Shown: positions 24,852 through 34,908, numbered from the stretch's first letter. The stretch: 64,000 bases of DNA from CAWVSB01 sp046710535 (GCA_046710535.1 JBKEHH010000011.1:1-64000), one strand, 5' to 3'. Numbers and translations are program-made. Notes: generated from the sequence alone by a model not told the origin.

Positions 24852-26123
24852 ATGAAATTCGAAATCGTGAAACTTCCATTAATTATATTATCAGCCAGTG
24901 CGATGGTGGTTTTATTATTAGTGTTGTTTAAACCTGAACCGCCCCGCAATCCGGTAGAGATAAAACCGTTGATAGTGGATGTGGTTGAAGTTAAGCGTAA
25001 GGCATTACCTGTGTCTATCGCTGCACAGGGTGTTGTGTCTCCCAGAATTCACACTTCGATGATTTCTGAAGTGTCTGGTCGAGTGGTTAGTGTGTCTGAT
25101 AAATTTGTGGTTGGCGGATTTTTTGAGCGTGGCGAGGTGTTGCTAAAAATTGATGACACTGACTACATCGTTAAATTAAGACAAGTGGAAGCCTCAGTGG
25201 CCTTAGCGCGCAGTAAGCTTGCCCAAGAAAAAGGTTTTTCCAAGGTAGCTTTAATTGAATGGGAGAGGCGTCACAATAGAGATTCTCTTGATTCTCCATC
25301 GCGTGATTTGGCGTTAAGAAAACCACAGATAGAAGAAGCAAAAGCGCAGTTAGTATCTACTTTGGCACAACTAGAGCAAGCGAAAAGTGATTTGCAAAAA
25401 ACTCAATTCACCGCGCCTTATCGCGGTTTAGTTAAGTCTAAAAGTGTAGATATTAGTCAATATGTTTCAGCAGGAAGTGAAGTTGCGCAAACGTTTGCTA
25501 TTGATATTGCTGAAATTAGATTACCGGTAGGCGAAAGTAAATTGGCCTATTTAAATCTTCCTGACGACTTTTCAGCTAATGCTGGTCTCACAAACGCATC
25601 GGTGATGCTGACGCATACCGTTGACGAAAAAATTTATGCTCATCAAGCCTACTTAACTCGAACAGAAGGCGTACTCGACGCTGGTAGCCGTAGCCTTTAT
25701 TTGGTGGCGCAAGTGCTAGACCCTTATGGCTTGGAACGTAAGTCTGAGAATTCATCTATGTTAAGAGTTGGCACCTTTGTTAATGCCGAAATACAAGGCA
25801 AAAAAATTCCCAATTTAGTTGAACTACCCCGTAATATTTTACGATCAGGAAATAATCTTTGGGTGGTGGATTCACAAAACAGATTGCAGTTGCGCAAGAT
25901 AAGTGTGTTGCGAACAGGCGGTGAAAAAATGTTAGTGTCGAGTGGTTTAGATGATGGGGATCTTGTTTCCTTGACCAGTGTTGGCCCAGTGTTGTCGGGA
26001 ACTCCAGTGCGTATTGGTTCCATTTCTAGTCAACAAGATGCCTCTATGCTAGGGAGTGAAACTAATGCTAGGCCAAATCCTGTTGTCAAAGATATTAGAA
26101 CAGCCCCTATAGGCGGAGTGTAG
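24852..26123 (+). CDS. RND efflux periplasmic adaptor (membrane fusion protein)
   Basis: 423 residues. After an N-terminal membrane segment (KLPLIILSASAMVVLLLVLF) comes the split lipoyl domain (GVVSPRIHTSMISEVSGRV and TAPYRGLVKSKSVDISQYV) bracketing a coiled-coil hairpin (about residues 105-180, rich in Ala, Gln, Lys). A beta-barrel and membrane-proximal domain follow. It links the pump encoded three bases downstream to an outer-membrane channel. No TolC-type gene is adjacent, so a channel encoded elsewhere must be shared. GAGAGAG provides the ribosome site. Confidence 0.9.
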   Translation: MKFEIVKLPLIILSASAMVVLLLVLFKPEPPRNPVEIKPLIVDVVEVKRKALPVSIAAQGVVSPRIHTSMISEVSGRVVSVSDKFVVGGFFERGEVLLKIDDTDYIVKLRQVEASVALARSKLAQEKGFSKVALIEWERRHNRDSLDSPSRDLALRKPQIEEAKAQLVSTLAQLEQAKSDLQKTQFTAPYRGLVKSKSVDISQYVSAGSEVAQTFAIDIAEIRLPVGESKLAYLNLPDDFSANAGLTNASVMLTHTVDEKIYAHQAYLTRTEGVLDAGSRSLYLVAQVLDPYGLERKSENSSMLRVGTFVNAEIQGKKIPNLVELPRNILRSGNNLWVVDSQNRLQLRKISVLRTGGEKMLVSSGLDDGDLVSLTSVGPVLSGTPVRIGSISSQQDASMLGSETNARPNPVVKDIRTAPIGGV

Positions 26124-26126
26124 TAG

Positions 26127-29100
26127 ATGAGTGATGACACTTCTCAAACAGGATTGATTGCTTGGTTTGCACGTAACCATGTAGCGGCTAACTTACTCAT
26201 GTGGTTTATTATTATACTAGGTTCCTACTCTGCGTTTAACATAAAAAAAGCAATCTCGCCTGAGATTGAATCGAACCTTATTCAAGTCACCCAATTTTAT
26301 CCAGGCGCTGCACCGGAAGAAGTTGAACAAGGCATAGTTCAAAAAATTGAAGAAGCGATAAAAGACGTTGAGAGTATCAAAAGGATTGAGTCACGTTCTT
26401 ATGAGTCTAATGCCCAAGTAAATATAGAAATATTTGAAAGCATGGACGTTAATGCGGCATTAGATGAAGTAAAAATAGCGATTGATAGTATTTCTACTTT
26501 TCCTGAGGAGGCAGAAAAGCCAGTAATGTCTATTGCTGAAATGGGCATACATGCGGTACAACTGCAGTTACATGGCAATTTGAATGATTATTCTAGTAAA
26601 CAGTTGGCCGAGAAAATAAAGCATGAGCTGCTGGTTAATACTGAGGCCGCTAAGGTTAGTATTTTTGGTTCGCGCGACTATGAAATAACAGTAGAAGTAC
26701 CTGAGTCACAGTTGCGAAAATACAACTTAACTTTAGGTGAAGTCGCTACTGCAATTAGAAATAATTCGCTTAATTTACCGGCCGGCTCAATCCGTACTGA
26801 CTCTGGACAGATTCTATTGAGAACCAAAGCGCAAGCTTATTGGCAACAAGGTTTCGAAGATATTTTGTTGCTATCGTCTACTGACGGTGTGCGAGTAAAA
26901 CTGGGCGATATCGCCACTATTAAAGATGCTTTTGTTGAAACCGACGGCTTTGCAACCTTTGATAATTCACCCAGTGCTGCGTTAGTTGTTTATGCGGTAG
27001 GTGATCAAGACGTTATCTCGGTCGGCTCGTCGGTAAAAGAATATGTTGAGAAAAGACGCGCTAGCTTGCCAGAAGGTGTGAAATTAGACTATTGGGCTGA
27101 CACCACTTATTACTTAGATTCTCGATTAAACATGATGCTAAAGAATCTAGCGATGGGTGCATTGCTAGTGTTTTTTATCTTAGCTTTGTTTATGGAGTTA
27201 AAAATAGCATTTTGGGTAATGCTAGGTTTGCCGTTATGTTTTCTAGGGGCGTTTATTTTATTGCCGTTTGAACCCGCCGATGTCAGCATCAATATGATTA
27301 GTCTGTTTGGCTTTATCTTAGTGTTGGGGATCGTGGTAGATGACGCAATTATTATCGGCGAAAGCGTTAACGATTATACTGAAAGACACGGGCATTCACT
27401 CGAAAACGTTGTCATTGGCGCTAAGAGAGTTGCCACTCCTGCAACCTTTGGTGTGTTGACAACAATTGTCGCCTTTATGCCAACATTGTTTGTCGGCGGT
27501 CCATGGCGAAATATGCCCGCGGCCTGTGGCTATGTTGTTCTATTCTGTCTGATATTTTCACTGATCGAGTCTAAGTGGATATTACCAAGTCATTTAGCGA
27601 ATATGAATAAAGGGTTGTTCCGTTGGATCAAAAGCAGGCGCCAGATGGCGTTTCAGCAACGCAATAATGCTCGCTTGCAAGGTTTTATTGCTAGAACCTA
27701 TCAGCCGTTTTTAAAGAAATGTTTGGCCGCTCGTTATACCACCTTGTCAGTATTTGTTGGTGTATTGATTATCGTGTTGGCATTAATTGCAACTGGCTGG
27801 GTACGCTATGTTCTATTCTCAGATCAACCCGGCGACTACATTCAAGTTAAGTTAGAGATGGCTAGGGGGGCCCCGGACTATAAGACTCGTGAGGCATTAG
27901 ATCGCATAGGTACTGCAATAGCTGAGATTGAGAGTCAGTACAGTCAGCAGCATGGCGAAGGCTTCATCAAACATATATTTGGTTATGGCGCCGAGGGTCG
28001 TATTGGCGCGTTTATGATCGAGTTAGAAAAAAACGAACAGCGGGCAATTACTGATGTACAGATACAACAGCAATGGCGTGAAAAAGTTGGCGATATTGTT
28101 GGCGCAAAAACACTGGCGTTTATATCAGTTGATGACGACGACAATAGTGATATGTCGTTTAATTTAGTTGGCGACAATCCAGTTGAGTTAAAAGCGGCGG
28201 CAGCTGAGTTAACCATGTTTTTAGCAGCCTATGATGGGGTGTTTGATATTCGAAGCGGTGCTAGCGAAATCGTCAGTGAAATTCATATGGATATTAAACC
28301 GGGTGCAGAGGCGCTAGGGCTTACCTTAAGTGAATTAAGTGTCCAAGTGCGTGAGGCTTTCTATGGTGCTGAAGCGCAGCGTATTCAACGTGACAAAGAC
28401 GAAGTTAAAGTGATGGTGCGCTACCCTTTAAATCAGCGTAAAACTATCGCCGATTTAGAAAGTATGTATATTCGTACCAGCGATGGTAGAGAAGTACCTA
28501 TTATGTCGGTAGCCACGCTTGAGATTAAACCCGGCTATGCCGAAATGATTCGGATTAATAGGGAGCCGGCTATTCCAATTTCTGCTGCTGCAGACAAAGC
28601 CGTTGTTGAGCCAGATCGAATCGTTAATGAAGTAGTTGAAGAATTCTTCCCTGAACTTTTTGAGCGTTATCCATCAGTTAAATATCGTCTCGACGGTATG
28701 AGTATTGAAAGCGTCAATATGCAAAACGACTTATTTACCGGTTTTGCTGTTGCCTTGTTTGGTATTTATGCGCTGTTAGCAATTCCGTTGCGCTCATATA
28801 TGCAGCCATTAATTATCATGAGCGTCATTCCCTTTGGCGTTATTGGCGCAGTAGCGGGGCATATCATTATGGACATGGCGATAAGTATGATGTCTATCTT
28901 CGGTATTATTGCCTTGTCTGGGGTGGTGGTTAATGACAGCTTGATATTGGTGGACTTTATTAATCGCGCGGTTAATGAGGGTAAGTCTGTGTTGTCAGCC
29001 GTTATTGATGCTGGTAGTAGCCGTTTTCGAGCGATATTGATTACCTCCCTGACAACATTTTTTGGCATATTCCCCATGCTGCTAGAAACCTCAGCGCAAG

Positions 29101-29261
29101 CTCAGTTTGTATTGCCTATGGCAGTATCTCTAGCCTTTGGCATTGTTTTTGCCACCGTCATCTCACTAATAGTGGTGCCATGTTTATACGTGGTGTTGGA
29201 TGATTTCGGTTTGATTGCCAGCAGCGATGACGATGTCGATACTAAAGTGGTCTCTGTCTAA
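26127..29261 (+). CDS. RND efflux transporter permease
   Basis: 1044 residues, the usual size for AcrB-type pumps, with twelve predicted helices in two halves and two large periplasmic loops. TM1 begins near residue 13. The proton-relay Asp pair is in GIVVDDAIIIGESVNDY in the first half; the second half has the matching SGVVVNDSLILVDFINRA. It would export drugs, dyes or lipophilic metabolites using the proton gradient. Substrate is not predictable. It forms an operon with the adaptor gene and its 3' end overlaps a convergent gene by four bases. Confidence 0.93.
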   Translation: MSDDTSQTGLIAWFARNHVAANLLMWFIIILGSYSAFNIKKAISPEIESNLIQVTQFYPGAAPEEVEQGIVQKIEEAIKDVESIKRIESRSYESNAQVNIEIFESMDVNAALDEVKIAIDSISTFPEEAEKPVMSIAEMGIHAVQLQLHGNLNDYSSKQLAEKIKHELLVNTEAAKVSIFGSRDYEITVEVPESQLRKYNLTLGEVATAIRNNSLNLPAGSIRTDSGQILLRTKAQAYWQQGFEDILLLSSTDGVRVKLGDIATIKDAFVETDGFATFDNSPSAALVVYAVGDQDVISVGSSVKEYVEKRRASLPEGVKLDYWADTTYYLDSRLNMMLKNLAMGALLVFFILALFMELKIAFWVMLGLPLCFLGAFILLPFEPADVSINMISLFGFILVLGIVVDDAIIIGESVNDYTERHGHSLENVVIGAKRVATPATFGVLTTIVAFMPTLFVGGPWRNMPAACGYVVLFCLIFSLIESKWILPSHLANMNKGLFRWIKSRRQMAFQQRNNARLQGFIARTYQPFLKKCLAARYTTLSVFVGVLIIVLALIATGWVRYVLFSDQPGDYIQVKLEMARGAPDYKTREALDRIGTAIAEIESQYSQQHGEGFIKHIFGYGAEGRIGAFMIELEKNEQRAITDVQIQQQWREKVGDIVGAKTLAFISVDDDDNSDMSFNLVGDNPVELKAAAAELTMFLAAYDGVFDIRSGASEIVSEIHMDIKPGAEALGLTLSELSVQVREAFYGAEAQRIQRDKDEVKVMVRYPLNQRKTIADLESMYIRTSDGREVPIMSVATLEIKPGYAEMIRINREPAIPISAAADKAVVEPDRIVNEVVEEFFPELFERYPSVKYRLDGMSIESVNMQNDLFTGFAVALFGIYALLAIPLRSYMQPLIIMSVIPFGVIGAVAGHIIMDMAISMMSIFGIIALSGVVVNDSLILVDFINRAVNEGKSVLSAVIDAGSSRFRAILITSLTTFFGIFPMLLETSAQAQFVLPMAVSLAFGIVFATVISLIVVPCLYVVLDDFGLIASSDDDVDTKVVSV

Positions 29262-30355
29262 ACTTGTTTAAGCATTCTTCGGTCGGCGCTGGTGGTTAGC
29301 TCTTTTAAGTTGCTACCATCAATAGGATAAATAGCCGTTCCAATACTAGTAATAATTTCAACGTAAGTGCCATCAATTTTTATATTTTTCCAGGCCCTAG
29401 TGACTAAGGTTTCTGCTCTTTGTTGAGTTTGCTCATGGCTGTCGGGGTCTAATGTCAGTAATGCAAAGCTAGTACCATTTAAACGCGCAAGTGTATGGTT
29501 TGCGGTTAATGTCTTGTTCAGTCGATGGGCGAGTACTTTAAGGATTTTGTCGCCAAACTGATAACCGTATTGATCATTGAGAATCTTAAAATTATCCATA
29601 CTGATGAAGGAGTAGGCAAAGGATTGGTTTCTATAAGTATCACCATCGATAATACCACCAGCTAATTCAGATATTTTTTTATAATTATAGATGCCGGTTA
29701 AATCATCATAATTAATCGTGTGTAGCAGTTTTGCCTGTTGCTTTAGCAGTATTTTCCTTTCCCGATAATACAAATAGGTATACAGGTAGCAGCAGGTGCC
29801 TACGACTAACATTGAGCCTAGATAAATGCTGCGTTCGACAATATCAGCGTGCTGGCTGCTGATTCCGTCCAGACCTAAGTCTATATCTATGATTGTTTGT
29901 TTGAACAGTAGCAAAAATAATGCGACGGCAAGGGTGATTGTCGTCCACGATGCGCCCGATTTCGAGCCTGCTATAAAGTAAGCAAGTATGGGAATACCTA
30001 AGTAGAAATAAGTTGGGATGCCATAAGTATTTAGGAATATTAAACTCACGCCCAAGCCTGCTAAAAACAGGCCTGTTAGTAATATGTTGTTGCAGTTATT
30101 TAAATCACTACTTTTTTTGTATACCCATAGGCCCGCTGTACTGAAACAAAAAATGATAATAACCAGCTGTAAAGCTAAAAATATATCAGATTCAAAAACT
30201 CCGATCAGAGTAATTAATACTAATGAAATAATGATAATTATTAAAGAAAGGTAAATGAAAAACTGATGACGCATAAGTTCTCGGCTATCAAATGTTTCAT
30301 TATTGGCAATAAATTTATTTACTGCCGTTGATATTTTCACTTTATAGGAGTCCAT
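29258..30355 (-). CDS. Membrane protein with degenerate GGDEF domain (second of a pair)
   Basis: 365 residues: about six hydrophobic helices (residues 28-195) followed by a diguanylate-cyclase-fold domain. Around DDLTGIYNYKKI and FISMDNFKILNDQYGYQFGD the fold is well kept, but the signature GGDEF is NGTSF (ARLNGTSFALL), and there is no RxxD inhibitory site. Catalysis is therefore unlikely; a binding or partner role is possible. Its start lies inside the 3' end of the next GGDEF-type gene (14-base overlap), so both are translated together. Confidence 0.83.
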   Translation of the reverse strand: MDSYKVKISTAVNKFIANNETFDSRELMRHQFFIYLSLIIIIISLVLITLIGVFESDIFLALQLVIIIFCFSTAGLWVYKKSSDLNNCNNILLTGLFLAGLGVSLIFLNTYGIPTYFYLGIPILAYFIAGSKSGASWTTITLAVALFLLLFKQTIIDIDLGLDGISSQHADIVERSIYLGSMLVVGTCCYLYTYLYYRERKILLKQQAKLLHTINYDDLTGIYNYKKISELAGGIIDGDTYRNQSFAYSFISMDNFKILNDQYGYQFGDKILKVLAHRLNKTLTANHTLARLNGTSFALLTLDPDSHEQTQQRAETLVTRAWKNIKIDGTYVEIITSIGTAIYPIDGSNLKELTTSADRRMLKQV

Positions 30356-31457
30356 CTTCTACTATCTGTTTATCGTAGATCCTCATATTTACAGCGTTAA
30401 GCTGCTCGAGAAAACTATCTAAATTTTTATTATAAATAGTATAGCCAGCAGCTATATTTATCTCTGTGGTATGGCCATCAAATGAGACTGGTTCACAAAT
30501 ATATTTTAATAATTTATTAAAAAAAGCTGTGATCGTTTTACTGTTATTGGTCATTTTTATAATGACAAATTCATGGCCAGATATTCTGCCTATAATATCC
30601 TTTTTACCTAACTCAAAATTCATCCTAGCGGTAATAGTTAGCAGTACATCATTGGCAAAATTTTGCCCATATTCTAGGTTTAACTCTCTAAGACCATTTA
30701 GGGTTAGTGCAATAATAGTGACTTTTTGGGCTAGAGGGTTTGATTGTGCTTTCAGTTTATTGAAATTAGATATGAGTGCTTTTCGACTATAAATTCCAAG
30801 TAAAGGGTCTAGCTTTGATTTTAATACTAGTTCTTTGCGAGTAATTAAGATCTGTTTTTTATTGTCGGCGATTATTTTTTCATAGGCAGAACAAGCATAA
30901 ATAATGAGAATATAGCTTAAAATATAAAAGCCACCAACAACGATTGTGGTTCTATCGTCAGTCGCTATTATTTTTACTGAATAGCTGTCTGCGTCGTGTA
31001 GATAGACGATAGCTATCGTAGAGGCGATGGATATTAGTGCAGTGATCAGTAATACCGATCTTCCTAGAATAAGTAAGGCTAGCATTGGTAGCAGTAATAA
31101 AAAATAAGTAGGGTAGTTAATCGCGATTACATGAGTAAATGCTGGAATCGCGAAGGCTAAGTAAATAGTGATAGATATTATTGCCCCTGCTATTGGCAAT
31201 GATGCGGTTTTTAAGTAGATAAAATTAACCGCAATGGCGAGTGCTAGCAATACTAGCGGGACCGCGCCGTTGAGTTGCAACATACTATCAATATTTAAAA
31301 ATAGATAAACTGCACTGCCAATGAACAGTAGCATAGTAGAAATATCTAGTAGCTTTACAAATAATCGATGGCGAATAACAAGGTAGTCATTGTCGGCAGG
31401 AATGCTGGCAATGATGTGAGCCCGACTATCAAAAAAACGCCTTGCAAGCTTGATCAT
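30342..31457 (-). CDS. Membrane protein with degenerate GGDEF domain (first of a pair)
   Basis: 371 residues with about six N-terminal membrane helices and a C-terminal GGDEF-fold domain. The signature reads SGHEF (GRISGHEFVIIK) with His in place of the metal-binding Asp, and the inhibitory-site Arg is replaced (GKKD). The substrate-binding region LDPLLGIYSRKALI and LNGLRELNLEYGQNFAND is recognisable. Like its overlapping partner it probably does not make cyclic di-GMP. The two share layout but are only moderately similar. It is the promoter-proximal gene of the pair. Confidence 0.83.
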   Translation of the reverse strand: MIKLARRFFDSRAHIIASIPADNDYLVIRHRLFVKLLDISTMLLFIGSAVYLFLNIDSMLQLNGAVPLVLLALAIAVNFIYLKTASLPIAGAIISITIYLAFAIPAFTHVIAINYPTYFLLLLPMLALLILGRSVLLITALISIASTIAIVYLHDADSYSVKIIATDDRTTIVVGGFYILSYILIIYACSAYEKIIADNKKQILITRKELVLKSKLDPLLGIYSRKALISNFNKLKAQSNPLAQKVTIIALTLNGLRELNLEYGQNFANDVLLTITARMNFELGKKDIIGRISGHEFVIIKMTNNSKTITAFFNKLLKYICEPVSFDGHTTEINIAAGYTIYNKNLDSFLEQLNAVNMRIYDKQIVEDGLL

Positions 31458-31572
31458 TTGTTCGTTGCTCCCCGCTTACAGCTGGTGATGAGCGGCTGTT
31501 ATTCTAGTTATATCTTCTGTTAACTAGTGCTTGTGCTAATACGCTGGGGTATTAATGTCGGTTTTATCTTAT

Positions 31573-32004
31573 TCAAGCTTTATGCATTTCTACCACGGTA
31601 TTTGCGCCGTTTGAAAACTCAGCGATCTCCACATTTCTGCCATCCGGATCGGGTATAAACATCATGGTCACGCCTTCAACTGCAAACGGCTGCGGAGGAT
31701 TAAGTCCAGCGGCTTTGAGTGCAGAGTAGCTTGCTTGGATGTCATCAACCGAGAACGCCATCATCGCAGTGTCACTACTGCCATCAATTTTTACTGTACC
31801 ACCTTCGGGATCATGAAGTTCGACAAACTCAATGGCGCCATTATCTGCTGTTTTGCAGCCAACGGCTCGGCCAATGCCACCCGGTAACTCAATATCAAAA
31901 ATCACCGTAAGACCCAATGTGTCACGATAAAATTGTAAGGTTTTTTCAATATCAGTGACGCGAGTAGAAACGTGTGAAAAGTTATTTACTGTAATAATCG
32001 ACAT
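31573..32004 (-). CDS. VOC/glyoxalase-family protein
   Basis: 143 residues, a vicinal-oxygen-chelate fold with two repeats: NNFSHVSTRVTDIEKTLQFYRDTLGL at the start and AFSVDDIQASYSALKAAG in the second half, ending IPDPDGRNVEIAEF. Metal ligands could be His10, Glu (FVELHDPEG) and the Glu of VEIAEF. Such proteins include lyases, dioxygenases and epimerases acting on CoA-thioesters. It lies 19 bases downstream of a crotonase gene on the same strand and may act on the same substrate. Function not determined. Confidence 0.82.
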   Translation of the reverse strand: MSIITVNNFSHVSTRVTDIEKTLQFYRDTLGLTVIFDIELPGGIGRAVGCKTADNGAIEFVELHDPEGGTVKIDGSSDTAMMAFSVDDIQASYSALKAAGLNPPQPFAVEGVTMMFIPDPDGRNVEIAEFSNGANTVVEMHKA

Positions 32005-32023
32005 AAGGCCTCTGCTAGTAACT

Positions 32024-32815
32024 TTACTTGCCAGTAAAGCTTGGTTTACGTTTTGCTAAAAATGCTGCGATGCCTTCTTTGCCGTCGCTAGTTGCGGCCA
32101 TGTTTGCAATGCCATCTGTTTCTAGTTGCAGTTGAGTTTCGTAACCGTTTTGAAAGCTACTCATTAAAAGGTTTTTCACTTGTCCATAGGCGGCGCTTGG
32201 TCCTTTAGCTAACTGCGTAGCAAGCTCGTTTGCTCGCATCATAACATCGTCAGATGGAACAACTTCACTGACCAAGCCCCAGTCCAAGGCTTCGGCCGCA
32301 TTGAGTACACGATTAGTAATCATCAACTCCATGGCTTTGCGCATGCCTACTAATCTTGGCAGTACATAGGTGCTTGATCCATCTGGCGATAAGCCTGCGC
32401 CGGTGTAGGCGAGGGTGTATTTAGCAGTGTCAGCACTGATGGCAAAGTCGCCGGCAATAGCGAGGCTGAAACCTGCGCCAGCGGCGGTGCCGTTAATGGC
32501 GGTAATTACTGGCTTATTCATACGGGCAAAATTAGAAGTAGCGCTATGTAGTGCCGATGTGATCGTTCTTAGGCCGTCAGAAATTTTGTCGCCATATGCA
32601 GCAAAGCTCGCTAAGTCGCCACCGGCAGAAAACATTTTGCCGTTACCGGTAATGATCACAGCGCGAATTGAGTCGTCACTGTAGAGCTTGATGGAGGCAT
32701 CATTCAACTCTTGTGCCAAAGGGATATTAATACTATTGGCTGAATTTGGGCGATTTAAAGTAATCGTGGCAACACTATTGTTCACTTCGTATTGAATATT
32801 TTCGTAATCAGACAT
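32024..32815 (-). CDS. Enoyl-CoA hydratase/isomerase-family protein
   Basis: 263 residues of the crotonase fold. Oxyanion loops are FSAGGDLASF and NGTAAGAGFSLA. The active-site strand reads GLSPDGSSTYVLPRLVG, where the Asp matches the delta3-delta2 enoyl-CoA isomerase/PaaG type rather than the two-Glu hydratase type. It is therefore more likely an isomerase than a hydratase. It is the first gene of a two-gene unit with the VOC protein and is divergent from trpS. The pathway is not evident. Confidence 0.85.
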   Translation of the reverse strand: MSDYENIQYEVNNSVATITLNRPNSANSINIPLAQELNDASIKLYSDDSIRAVIITGNGKMFSAGGDLASFAAYGDKISDGLRTITSALHSATSNFARMNKPVITAINGTAAGAGFSLAIAGDFAISADTAKYTLAYTGAGLSPDGSSTYVLPRLVGMRKAMELMITNRVLNAAEALDWGLVSEVVPSDDVMMRANELATQLAKGPSAAYGQVKNLLMSSFQNGYETQLQLETDGIANMAATSDGKEGIAAFLAKRKPSFTGK

Positions 32816-32985
32816 GATGCTCTCGGGTAAATGCTTGGTAGCAGAATAGAATAAGTAATAATTGAATAATACCTAATGTAGATGCAATCAGTCTAGCGGG
32901 TCAAATCAGCTAGTTACCTAAGTGGCTATTTACTGGGGTAGGCGGGTGCAAGTATCATAGCGTCCTAATTTTTAGTAGGTAGTGC

Positions 32986-34002
32986 ATGGGTATGAGTAAA
33001 CAGCGAGTTTTAACCGGTATCACCACCACCGGTACGCCCCACTTAGGTAATTACGTTGGTGCGATACGGCCAGCAATTGCCGCTAGTAAGGAAAGTGATA
33101 ACGAGAGCTTCTTTTTTTTGGCAGATTACCATGCCTTAATTAAAAGCACTGACCCTAAGCTGGTGCGGCAATCGACTAAAGAAATTGCGGCTACTTGGCT
33201 AGCTTTGGGGCTGGATACTGATCAAGCTGTGTTCTATCGCCAGTCTGATGTGCCCGAAATTACTGAACTTTGCTGGATGCTAACTTGTGTTGCTGGCAAG
33301 GGTTTAATGAACCGCTCTCATGCCTATAAAGCGGCGGTAGATGCAAATCAGGACAAAGGTGATGACCCTGATTTTGGTGTAACAATGGGCTTATTCAGTT
33401 ATCCCATTTTGATGACAGCTGATATTCTGATGTTCAATGCCCATAAAATTCCGGTAGGTAAAGATCAACTCCAGCATTTAGAAATGGCCCGAAATATCGC
33501 CCAGCGTTTCAACCATATTTATGGCCCGCACTTTGTCTTACCTGAGGCTGTAGTGGGTAATGATGAGTCAGTATTAGTAGGTTTGGATGGCCGTAAAATG
33601 AGTAAAAGCTACGGCAATACCATTCCGCTGTTCTCTACTGAGAAAAAATTACAAAAGTCGATTAATAAAGTACTGACAAATTTGTTAGAGCCAGGCGAGG
33701 CTAAAGATACCTCTGATTCGGCGGTGTTTCAGCTGTGGCAGGCTTTTGCCAGCGAGGACCAAGTTACTTATATGCGGGACCAGTTTGCCGCGGGTATTGC
33801 TTGGGGCCAAGCTAAGAAAGAGCTATTTGCGTTAATCAATGAAGAAATTAAAGATGCTCGTGAGCGTTATAATGAGCTAATGGAAGATGGCGCCAAAATG
33901 GAAGACATTCTGCAAACTGGCGCGGTAAAAGCGCGTAAGCAAGCCAAACCTTTGATGGCAAAAATTCGTGAGTCTGTTGGCATTGGCAGTCTTGCGCCTT
34001 AG
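32986..34002 (+). CDS. trpS: Tryptophan--tRNA ligase
   Basis: 338 residues, class I aminoacyl-tRNA synthetase that charges tRNA-Trp. The HIGH-type motif is TGTPHLGNYVGA and the KMSKS loop is present intact as GRKMSKSYGN. The tryptophan pocket segment GLFSYPILMTADIL and VGKDQLQHLEMAR are standard. Length fits bacterial TrpRS. The ATG at 32986 has a second ATG two codons on (32992); either may be used. It is not adjacent to tryptophan biosynthesis genes. Confidence 0.96.
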   Translation: MGMSKQRVLTGITTTGTPHLGNYVGAIRPAIAASKESDNESFFFLADYHALIKSTDPKLVRQSTKEIAATWLALGLDTDQAVFYRQSDVPEITELCWMLTCVAGKGLMNRSHAYKAAVDANQDKGDDPDFGVTMGLFSYPILMTADILMFNAHKIPVGKDQLQHLEMARNIAQRFNHIYGPHFVLPEAVVGNDESVLVGLDGRKMSKSYGNTIPLFSTEKKLQKSINKVLTNLLEPGEAKDTSDSAVFQLWQAFASEDQVTYMRDQFAAGIAWGQAKKELFALINEEIKDARERYNELMEDGAKMEDILQTGAVKARKQAKPLMAKIRESVGIGSLAP

Positions 34003-34119
34003 TTTCTAATTGATAGCCAGGCGTTAAACAATTAAGGGATAGTAAGTTGAATTTGCTTAGTCGATAGGCGTTAATCCTTCCATCAAAATGATAACTAAAA
34101 CTTTTATATGGGTGGTTTA

Positions 34120-34896
34120 ATGACAAGAGTAGCAGGCAAGGTCGCGATAGTAACAGGGGCAGGTAGTGGCATGGGTAGAGCCGATGCTATTCTGTTAGCA
34201 GAGCAAGGCGCTAAAGTTGTTGTTACTGATCTAAATTTAGCTAGCGTGGAAGAAACCGCTGGAATGATTGGCGATGCGGCCTTGGCAATTGTTCATAATG
34301 TGGGCAAAGAAGCTGACTGGGAAACAGTTATCGCCAAAACCGTTGCGCACTTCGGGCGCTTAGATATCTTGGTTAATAATGCTGGTGCAATGAAAATGGG
34401 TAGCGTTGTTGATACTACTCTTGAAGACTGGCACTTTGTTAATTCGGTTAATAGTGACGGTGTATTTTTAGGTTGTAAACACGCGATACCGGCAATGGAA
34501 CAATGCGGAAATGGCGGCTCAATTATTAACATGTCATCGGTTGCAGCGCTGCATGGTATGAGTTTTGTAGCCGCTTATTCGGCTTCAAAGGGCGCGGTAA
34601 TGGCCTTAACTAAATCTGTTGCTATGTATTGTCGTGAAAATAATAACGGTATTCGCTGCAACTCAATTCATCCTGATGGCGTCAAAACACCGATGGTTGT
34701 GAAAGTATTTACTGGCCAAGATAGCGCTACGCGTGAAGAAATTGAGGCGATGCAGATTCCATCCATGCCTATGGCTGAACCGGAAGACATTGCTAATTTG
34801 GTGCTGTATTTAGCCAGCGACGAGTCGCGTTTTATGAATGGCTCTGAAATGGTAATTGATAACGCTGCCACTATCACGCCCCCCGCTATTGTTTAA
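34120..34896 (+). CDS. SDR resembling 3beta/17beta-hydroxysteroid dehydrogenase
   Basis: About 258 residues. NAD-binding TGAGSGMGRADA, NNAG, serine loop INMSSVAAL and catalytic AAYSASKGA. Diagnostic similarity to the Comamonas 3beta/17beta-HSD is seen in FLGCKHAIPAM, GGSIINMSSV, NSIHPDGVKTPM and YLASDESRFMNGSEMVIDN. It would interconvert hydroxyl and keto groups on steroids, or on a related alcohol. I prefer the ATG at 34120, which gives a normal SDR N-terminus; an in-frame ATG at 34108 lacks a ribosome site. It is 12 bases from the esterase gene. Confidence 0.8.
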   Translation: MTRVAGKVAIVTGAGSGMGRADAILLAEQGAKVVVTDLNLASVEETAGMIGDAALAIVHNVGKEADWETVIAKTVAHFGRLDILVNNAGAMKMGSVVDTTLEDWHFVNSVNSDGVFLGCKHAIPAMEQCGNGGSIINMSSVAALHGMSFVAAYSASKGAVMALTKSVAMYCRENNNGIRCNSIHPDGVKTPMVVKVFTGQDSATREEIEAMQIPSMPMAEPEDIANLVLYLASDESRFMNGSEMVIDNAATITPPAIV

Positions 34897-34908
34897 TCGG
34901 AGCTCCTT

